From assembly GCA_050699815.1 (NCBI GenBank), contig JBOHFT010000001.1, forward strand, positions 1-64,000: a stretch of DNA of 64,000 nt. The letters run 5' to 3'. This document shows positions 57,951 to 64,000 of the stretch, piece after piece. The position numbers and the translations under genes are program-made. How positions within the stretch are numbered: the first letter of the stretch is position 1; each line of letters opens with the position of its first letter. The notes beneath the pieces are model-generated. The model searched no databases. It was given only the letters and a program-made list of their open reading frames with translations, and was not told the origin of the DNA. This DNA is from GCA-003244245 sp050699815 (GTDB lineage Bacteria; Actinomycetota; Actinomycetes; Mycobacteriales; Pseudonocardiaceae).

Positions 57951-60491
57951 GTGGCGACGACCATGGTGGGTGAAGGGTCAGAAGGCGTGACCGGAGTTGT
58001 CCCGCGCTCCAGCAAAGACGAAGACTTCGACCCTCGCGCCATTGATGAGCGCTGGCAGCGCGTGTGGCGTGCGGAGCGGTCGTGGGAGGTGTCCAACACC
58101 GCGCCCGCGAGCAGGATCGCGTACGTGCTTGAGATGCTGCCGTACACCAGCGGCGAGCCTCATGTTGGACACCTCAAGAACTACGCCGTCGGGGACGCTG
58201 TCGCGCACTTTCTGCGGCGTCGCGGCTACTACGTGCTGCACCCCATGGGGTATGACGCGTTCGGCCTGCCCGCCGAGAACCACGCGATCCGAACGGGGAA
58301 GCACCCGCGCATCTCGACGAACGAGTCGATCGCTTCCTTCCGGGAGCAGTTCACGCAGTGGGGAATCTCGATCGACTGGACCCGCGAAATCAGCACGCAT
58401 CTCCCGGAGTATTACCGCTGGACTCAGTGGATCTTCCTGCAATTGTTCCACGCCGGACTGGCCTACCGCAGGCAGGCAGCTGTCAACTGGTGCCCGAAGG
58501 ATGCGACGGTTCTGGCGAACGAGCAGGTCGTGGATGGGCGTTGTGAACGCTGCGGCAGCCTGGTCGAGCAGCGGCAGTTGGAGCAGTGGTTCTTCCGCAT
58601 CACTCAGTACGCCGAACGACTGCTGAATGACCTGGACGAGCTTGACTGGCCCCCGCACGTCAAGCTGATGCAGCGGAACTGGATCGGCCGCTCGGAGGGC
58701 GCCACGATCCGGTTCTCCGCGGCGGGCACGGACGTCGAGGTCTTCACGACCCGGCCGGACACGGTATTCGGCGCCACGTACCTGGTGCTCGCTCCTGAGC
58801 ACCCACTGGTCGACGAGATCGTCACTGACTCCTGGCCGTCCGGGGTTGACAGCCGGTGGACGGCCGGCGCGGCAACACCAGCGGAGGCGGTCGCCGCTTA
58901 CCGCATGGCCACTGGTCTCAAGTCCGAACTGGACCGCCAGGAGAGCAAGGACAAGACCGGCGTGTTCACCGGCGGATACGCCACCAACCCGGTCAACGGC
59001 GAGCAGACGCCGGTGTTCATCGCCGACTACGTGCTGATGGGTTATGGCACGGGAGCGATCATAGCCGTGCCTGGCCAGGACCAGCGGGACTGGGACTTCG
59101 CGACCGCGTTCGGCCTGCCGATCATTCGGACCGTCGAGCCGAGCGAGGGTTTCGACGAGGCGTACCCGGGCGAGGGTCCGGCGATCAACTCGGGCTTCCT
59201 GAACGGGCTGGGCATTGGCGAGGCCAAGAAGACGATCATCGCGTGGCTGGAGCAGCACGGACACGGCAACGCCACGGTGCAGTACAAGCTGCGCGACTGG
59301 TTGCTGTCTCGACAGCGGTACTGGGGATGCCCGATACCGATCGTCTACTGCGACTCGTGCGGCCTGGTGCCGGTGCCAGCAGAGCAGTTGCCCGTGGAGC
59401 TTCCGGACATCGAGGACTACACGCCGAAAGGCAAGTCTCCGTTGGCCGCTGCGGAGGACTGGGTGGCGACGCGCTGCCCACGCTGCGACGGACCTGCCCG
59501 GCGCGAGACCGACACGATGGACACCTTCGTGGACTCGTCCTGGTACTACCTGCGCTACTGCGATCCGCACAACGACACGGCGCCGTGGGGGATGGCCGCG
59601 GCTCGTCGCTGGATGCCGATCAGCCAGTACATCGGCGGCATCGAGCACGCGATCTTGCACCTCCTGTACTCGCGGTTTCTCTGCAAGGCGCTGGCCGACC
59701 TTGGACACCTGCCGGTGCAAGAACCCTTCGGTGCCCTTTTTGCCCAGGGGATGATCACCAGGAATGGCGTCAAGATGTCGAAGTCCAAGGGAAACGCGGT
59801 CTCCGCTCGGACAATCATCGGGAAGTACGGTGCCGACACGGCACGGTGCTACGTCCTGTTCATGGGGCCGCCGGAACAAGGTGCCGACTGGTCGGACACC
59901 GGCGTCGAAGGCGTGTACCGCTTCCTGCGGCGGCTATCACGCTTCACGACTCAGGTAGCGACCTCCGATCGCGCCACCATCGGCGGTGCTGTTGATCCAG
60001 AGCGAGATGTCGCGCTGCGGCGGAAGGTCGCGTGGGCGGTCAAGAAAGTGACCGACGACCTGTCGGGGGGGTTCGCCTTCAACACCGCGATCGCAGCGTT
60101 GATGGAGCTGACCAACGAATGCAGCCGGTCACTGCAAGACGGTATCGACCGTGACACGGCGACGTTCGCCCTGAGCACGGCCGCCTCACTCTTGTTCCCC
60201 TTCGCGCCGCACATCGCCAGCGAGTGCTACCACCAGCTCACCGGCGCGCACGTGTGGAAGCAGCCGTGGCCCGAACCCGACGAGGCCCTGTTGCGGACCG
60301 AGACGATCGAGCTGGCCTGTCAGGTCAACGGCAAGGTTCGCGGCCGTATCAGTGTTCCCCAGGAGGCATCCGAGGACGCTATCCGCGCGGCCGCGCTTCG
60401 CTTGGACGAGGTTGCGCAGGCGGTGGGCGGCGGCTCGGTCAAGCGAGTGGTAGTCGTGCCGGGCCGGTTGGTGAACATCGTCGTGGGATAA
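57951..60491 (+). CDS. leuS: Leucyl-tRNA synthetase
   Basis: 846 residues from the GTG at 57951 (or ATG at 57963). HIGH motif EPHVGHLKNYAVGDA, editing domain (TTRPDTVFGATYLVLAPEHPLV; ADYVLMGYGTGAIIAVPGQDQRDWDFA), KMSKS motif KMSKSKGNAVS, and a C-terminal anticodon and tRNA-contact domain. Charges tRNA-Leu. Housekeeping actinobacterial LeuRS is usually about 950 residues, so this is either a shorter version or an extra copy of another origin. Regulated by the upstream attenuator. Confidence 0.95.
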   Translation: MATTMVGEGSEGVTGVVPRSSKDEDFDPRAIDERWQRVWRAERSWEVSNTAPASRIAYVLEMLPYTSGEPHVGHLKNYAVGDAVAHFLRRRGYYVLHPMGYDAFGLPAENHAIRTGKHPRISTNESIASFREQFTQWGISIDWTREISTHLPEYYRWTQWIFLQLFHAGLAYRRQAAVNWCPKDATVLANEQVVDGRCERCGSLVEQRQLEQWFFRITQYAERLLNDLDELDWPPHVKLMQRNWIGRSEGATIRFSAAGTDVEVFTTRPDTVFGATYLVLAPEHPLVDEIVTDSWPSGVDSRWTAGAATPAEAVAAYRMATGLKSELDRQESKDKTGVFTGGYATNPVNGEQTPVFIADYVLMGYGTGAIIAVPGQDQRDWDFATAFGLPIIRTVEPSEGFDEAYPGEGPAINSGFLNGLGIGEAKKTIIAWLEQHGHGNATVQYKLRDWLLSRQRYWGCPIPIVYCDSCGLVPVPAEQLPVELPDIEDYTPKGKSPLAAAEDWVATRCPRCDGPARRETDTMDTFVDSSWYYLRYCDPHNDTAPWGMAAARRWMPISQYIGGIEHAILHLLYSRFLCKALADLGHLPVQEPFGALFAQGMITRNGVKMSKSKGNAVSARTIIGKYGADTARCYVLFMGPPEQGADWSDTGVEGVYRFLRRLSRFTTQVATSDRATIGGAVDPERDVALRRKVAWAVKKVTDDLSGGFAFNTAIAALMELTNECSRSLQDGIDRDTATFALSTAASLLFPFAPHIASECYHQLTGAHVWKQPWPEPDEALLRTETIELACQVNGKVRGRISVPQEASEDAIRAAALRLDEVAQAVGGGSVKRVVVVPGRLVNIVVG

Positions 60492-60962
60492 GCGGCTCTT
60501 CTATTGCGCCTTCCATGACGAACGACGCCATGGCCTCGCAGGCGTGGTGACGATAGGATCGACTAGGCGGATCGGGTGGCTATCACCGGGGCCAGAGGCA
60601 GAACAGATGTCTTGCAGGGTCAGCAGAGGTACTCGAAGGTAGCGAGGATGCATCAGCTCAGCCTGCCGGAGGCCGTCATCCACCACGCATCAGTCCCGCA
60701 CAGTGGCGATGTCCGAGCTTGGTGGTCGAGTTTCTTACGAGCAGCCACCACGTACTCGCCACCGACGCGGATTGACCACCAGCTCGAGTACGCGCAGGGC
60801 GAGGGCCCGGGGTGGCGCAGGGTCGGGCGGGGTGTCGGTCACATCTGGCTGAGCCGGTAGCCTCCGCCGGATGCGGTGAATGGTGAAATACTGCAGGAGA
60901 GACCACAGCGTGAGTGACCACTGTGTCGTCAGAGCCGAGTTGAGGGGAGGAGGGACAGCTGC
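60492..60962. other. Intergenic region, no gene supported
   Basis: About 470 bp after leuS. An open frame at 60576-60860 exists but has no motif, poor composition and no ribosome binding site. GAGGGGAGGAGGGA near 60940-60955 is the Shine-Dalgarno of the next gene. Confidence 0.45.
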
Positions 60963-61814
60963 GTGCCATCCTTCCGGGCCCAACGGCTGCGCAGGGCGTT
61001 GCGGACCAAGCTCCAACGGGCCATCCAGGAGGTGGTCGGACCTCTGCACGCCGCGCAGATGCGCGAGCTGGAAAGCCTGCGGCAGGAGGTGAGCAAGCTC
61101 CGCGGCCAGCTCGCTCACGAGCGGGCGCTAGTCCAGTCGATCGCTGAACGGGTCATCGACCAGACGAACGCCTTCGAGATCCGCAGCCGACGAGACATCT
61201 GCTACGCCGGGGATGCCCAGGCGGCCCGAGAGAGCGCCGAGTTCGCCCGGGACCACCTGGCCGGCGCGCGCCAATTCGGTCATCCCCACGCCACGCTGGA
61301 GTACGCGCTGTCTCTCGCTCCCAGAGGTGGCATGGCGCTGGAGTTCGGCGTCTACACCGGCACCACGCTCAAAATCATCGCCACGGCACGGCAGGGCGGG
61401 AAAGTCTACGGATTTGACTCGTTCAAGGGCCTCCCGGAGCACTGGCGGGCCGGCTTCGCCGCCGGGACGTTCGCAACCGAGACGGTGCCCGAGGTTCCCG
61501 GGGCGGAGTTGGTGGCGGGATGGTTCGACGAGGTCCTTCCTGGGTTCATGGAGACCCATCCCGGCCCAGTCGACTTCCTCCACATCGATGCCGACCTGTA
61601 CTCCTCAGCCGCAACCGTGCTCAATCTGGTCGGCCCGCGCCTCCGGCAGGGGAGCGTTGTTGTCTTCGACGAGTTCTTCAACTATCCCGGCTGGCAGGAG
61701 CACGAATACCGGGCGTGGACCGAGTACGTGGAGCGCACCGGGATAGCGTTCCGGTACGAGGCGTTCACTTTCGATGACGAGCAAGTCGTCGTCACCCTCA
61801 CCTCGTTACCATAA
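60963..61814 (+). CDS. TylF/MycF-type class I methyltransferase
   Basis: 283 residues from the GTG at 60963 with GGAGGAGG upstream. N-terminal basic/coiled segment (RRALRTKLQRAIQEVVG; MRELESLRQEVSKLRGQLAHERAL), then the TylF-like core: GMALEFGVYTGTTLKIIATA, YGFDSFKGLPEHWRAGF, PGPVDFLHIDADLYSSAATVLNLVGPRLRQGSVVVFDEFFNYPGWQEHEYRAW. The HIDADLY and DEFFNYPGW motifs carry the metal-binding acidic residues. These enzymes methylate sugar or small-molecule hydroxyls; substrate unknown. Confidence 0.88.
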   Translation: MPSFRAQRLRRALRTKLQRAIQEVVGPLHAAQMRELESLRQEVSKLRGQLAHERALVQSIAERVIDQTNAFEIRSRRDICYAGDAQAARESAEFARDHLAGARQFGHPHATLEYALSLAPRGGMALEFGVYTGTTLKIIATARQGGKVYGFDSFKGLPEHWRAGFAAGTFATETVPEVPGAELVAGWFDEVLPGFMETHPGPVDFLHIDADLYSSAATVLNLVGPRLRQGSVVVFDEFFNYPGWQEHEYRAWTEYVERTGIAFRYEAFTFDDEQVVVTLTSLP

Positions 61815-61915
61815 AGTACTTCAGCAGTGCCCGCACGGGTCGTGGCGAGCTTTCACCCCCGGCCCAGCGGATCGTCCTGTTACCGGACGCTGGCCACGCG
61901 GCGTCGCGGTGGGAC

Positions 61916-64000
61916 CTACAATAGGCGGAGTTGGGTGTCTCGGGGCTTCTGGCGCGGCAAGGCCGCACCGATCTGCTCGCACACGGCAGCATCGAGATCG
62001 GCCAGGAACGGTGATCTGCTGGTTGTCCAGGAGGTGCCGTGGCGAACCCGTTCGGCGGCGTGACTGAGGTAGAGGTGCTGCTGCGCACGAGTCATGCCGA
62101 CGAATAGCAGCCGGCGCTCCTCGCACACCTGCTCGGTGTCGGCATCGTCGGGCGCCATTCCCGGCCAGCGCAATGGCAGCAGCCCGTCCGCGCAGCCCAC
62201 GACGAACACCACCGGAAACTCGAGTCCCTTGGCGGCGTGCAGCGTCAGCAGCGAGACCCGGTCGGCCCGGGGATCCCAGGTGTCGACCTCGACGCCGAGC
62301 GACAACTCGGTGCGAAACCGCTCCAGGTCGTCGCCGCAGCGGTCGGCCAGCGGCCTGAGCAAATCGACAGCGGCATGAATCTCGGCGTCTTGTCGTTCAA
62401 CGACCGGGAGGCGGTCCAGGACAGCGCGTGCGGCGTGTCCCAGACGTTCCAGGACCGGCATCTTCTCCGTATCACTAGCCGGTGCGTACGTCAGTTCACC
62501 GAGAATCCGCTCCACCCCCGGCCGATCGGCCAGCCGGTCGTGCGAGCGTTTCTGAACCGGCAGGCCCGCCCTGGCCAGCGCGTCCAGCACGGCGCAGGCC
62601 TGCCGGTCGGTCCGGTACAGCACGGCAAAGTCGGAGAAACCCAATTTCCCCGTGCCGTCGGAGTCGACTCGCCCACTGTCGAACGAGTGGAATGACACCC
62701 CGCCCAGCAGCTGCTCGATCGTGTGCACGACGAACGACGCCTCGGCCTGCTCGGTGGGCGCATGATGCATCCCGACCAGGGAGTCCCCGTGGGCACTCAT
62801 CGGCCGCAGCACGCGGCCCGGGACCAGGGTCGTCGGCGAGATCACCCGCAGGGCCGCGGTCAGGATCTTCGCGCCGGACCGGTAGTTGCGGGTGAGCGCC
62901 ACCGTGTGCGCACCCGGGAAATCCTGCTGGAAACGCAGGAAGAACCCGACGTCGGCGCCCCGGAACCGGTAGATCGCCTGGTCCGGGTCACCGATCGCGG
63001 TGAGGTTGCCGTGCGGGCTGGCGAGTTGGCTCAACAACCGGTATTGCTGCTCGTCGACATCCTGGTACTCATCGACCGAGATCCACCGGTACCGATCACG
63101 GTAGGCAGCAGCCAGGTCCGGGTCGGACTCCAAGAGCGTGACCGGCAGCGCAACGAGATCATCGAAATCGACCAGATCCCGCTGGCGCAGCGCCTTCGTG
63201 TATTGGTCCGCGGTGCCGGCACACTCCATTTCAGGCCCGCCGGTTCGGCGTTGCCGGGACAGGCCGGTGAGCAGGCGCCGGGCTTGCTTCTCGTCGCCGG
63301 TGATCTCGGTCGCGATGGCCATCTGCTGGGCCTGATCAGCGATACCGAAGTCCGGGCCTAGCCCTACCCTCGCATGCTGCTCGCGCAGGATACGCACGCC
63401 GAGGGAGTGAAAGGTGGCAATGGTCAGCTTGGGTGCATGCTCGGGGGTCAGCGTGGCGAGCCGGGCCGCCATTTCCTCGGCCGCGCGGCGGGTGAAGGTG
63501 ATCGCCAGGCAGTGCTGCGGTGCCACGCCGTGCGCCGTCACCAGGTGCGCGATGCGGTGCGTCAGCGTGCGGGTCTTGCCGGTTCCCGGGCCAGCGATGA
63601 TCAGCAACGGCCCTTCGGTGATCTCCGCGGCGGCTCGCTGCTCGGGATCGAGTCCGTCGAGTAGCGACCCCGCGGCGCGCACCGGCGTCTGGGGTGGCGA
63701 TTCGGTCTCGGCGGGCGGGATCGGCTCCGGCGCAACCGCGGCCTTGCGGGTCGGTGGGTCCGATGGGGGCTCGCTCGCGCCGGACAGGGCGTCGCCGAAC
63801 AGTGCCGGGGCGGTGACCGCGCTGATCCGCTTCAGCTCACCGGGTTCGAAGAGCCTGATCACGCCGTACTCGCCGTCGTATCCGGCCTCGCGGGTCACCG
63901 CACCGCGGCGGAGCCGGGCCACGGCCTCCGCAAGCAGTGGCGAGTGGGCCTCGATGTCGTCGAGTGGCACGTCCTGAAGGATCACCAGCTCAGGCCCCAA
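61916..64000 (-). CDS. UvrD/Rep-like helicase with EndoQ-type N-terminus, partial
   Basis: At least 694 residues; the frame is open at the window edge, so the N-terminus is missing. Residues near the start, ELVILQDVPLDDIEAHSPLLAEAVARLRRGAVTREAGYDGEYGVIRLF, match the C-terminal end of the EndoQ/PHP-type endonuclease family. After a linker comes the superfamily 1 helicase: LDPEQRAAAEITEGPLLIIAGPGTGKTRTL (Walker A), AITFTRRAAEEMAARL, SVDEYQDVDEQQYRLL, GDPDQAIYRFRGADVGFFLRF, LTLHAAKGLEFPVVFVVGCADG and TRAQQHLYLSHA. It probably cuts and unwinds damaged DNA (deaminated bases for EndoQ). A fusion of nuclease and helicase. Confidence 0.9.
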   Translation of the reverse strand: MGPELVILQDVPLDDIEAHSPLLAEAVARLRRGAVTREAGYDGEYGVIRLFEPGELKRISAVTAPALFGDALSGASEPPSDPPTRKAAVAPEPIPPAETESPPQTPVRAAGSLLDGLDPEQRAAAEITEGPLLIIAGPGTGKTRTLTHRIAHLVTAHGVAPQHCLAITFTRRAAEEMAARLATLTPEHAPKLTIATFHSLGVRILREQHARVGLGPDFGIADQAQQMAIATEITGDEKQARRLLTGLSRQRRTGGPEMECAGTADQYTKALRQRDLVDFDDLVALPVTLLESDPDLAAAYRDRYRWISVDEYQDVDEQQYRLLSQLASPHGNLTAIGDPDQAIYRFRGADVGFFLRFQQDFPGAHTVALTRNYRSGAKILTAALRVISPTTLVPGRVLRPMSAHGDSLVGMHHAPTEQAEASFVVHTIEQLLGGVSFHSFDSGRVDSDGTGKLGFSDFAVLYRTDRQACAVLDALARAGLPVQKRSHDRLADRPGVERILGELTYAPASDTEKMPVLERLGHAARAVLDRLPVVERQDAEIHAAVDLLRPLADRCGDDLERFRTELSLGVEVDTWDPRADRVSLLTLHAAKGLEFPVVFVVGCADGLLPLRWPGMAPDDADTEQVCEERRLLFVGMTRAQQHLYLSHAAERVRHGTSWTTSRSPFLADLDAAVCEQIGAALPRQKPRDTQLRLL

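Noticed and set aside
60576..60860. 94-codon open frame between leuS and the TylF-like gene
   Set aside because: No motif, no Shine-Dalgarno, odd composition.

Overview
This 64 kb window is the replication-origin region of a high-GC actinobacterium, most likely of the Pseudonocardiaceae. The evidence is the gene order around dnaA (rpmH-rnpA-yidD-yidC-khpB-rsmG-parA-parB on one side, gnd-recF-DUF721-gyrB on the other), two perfect parS sites, an Scr1-type regulator paired with a DUF397 gene, and the conserved trxA-trxB-pseudokinase-murJ-DUF6049-Nudix-cca block. Taxonomic placement below order is inference.

Layout. 1-2.8 kb: accessory DNA with small zinc-ribbon genes, a resolvase-domain protein and palindromic repeats. 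2.8-10.3 kb: gyrB, DUF721, recF, gnd, a DnaA-box-rich stretch that is the likely oriC, a VapBC-type toxin-antitoxin pair and dnaA. dnaN and gyrA, normally part of this block, are not here. 10.7-16.2 kb: rpmH to parB. 16.2-26.6 kb: a patchwork of toxin-antitoxin pairs, pseudogene fragments (ABC ATPase, sensor kinase, MazG-like), a D-Ala-D-Ala-ligase-like gene, a PLP aminotransferase, a GNAT protein, HicAB, and a DUF262 gene overlapping a HipA gene that lacks its kinase part. 26.6-38.8 kb: redox and cell-envelope genes, cca, another toxin-antitoxin pair, AIM24 and an MFS transporter.

38.9-56.7 kb is a horizontally acquired island, visibly lower in GC at its left end and bounded by pseudogenes (DUF899, an internally deleted IS30 transposase, a deazaflavin-oxidoreductase relic). 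It carries a small biosynthetic cluster: a LAL/LuxR regulator with TTA codons, an LmbU-type regulator, and a leftward operon of a flavin-dependent halogenase, a three-domain adenylation-carrier-thioesterase synthetase, an extended SDR reductase/epimerase and a protein fusing an NTF2/SnoaL-like domain to an O-methyltransferase. The set suggests a halogenated, O-methylated product made by dimerising an aryl-pyruvate-like acid (a p-terphenyl, quinone or furanone). Right of it lies a YceI-MarR pair, then a decayed, internally deleted second copy of the same operon including its promoter, then a free-standing O-methyltransferase.

56.7-64 kb: DUF427, an SdpI-like membrane protein, leuS preceded by a leucine-rich leader peptide and terminator (attenuation), a TylF-type methyltransferase, and the C-terminal part of an EndoQ-UvrD-like fusion helicase running off the window edge.

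Dispersed intergenic inverted repeats (two families with two loci each, and one perfect 26-bp hairpin) recur across the non-island part. No CRISPR array, rRNA or tRNA gene was recognised.
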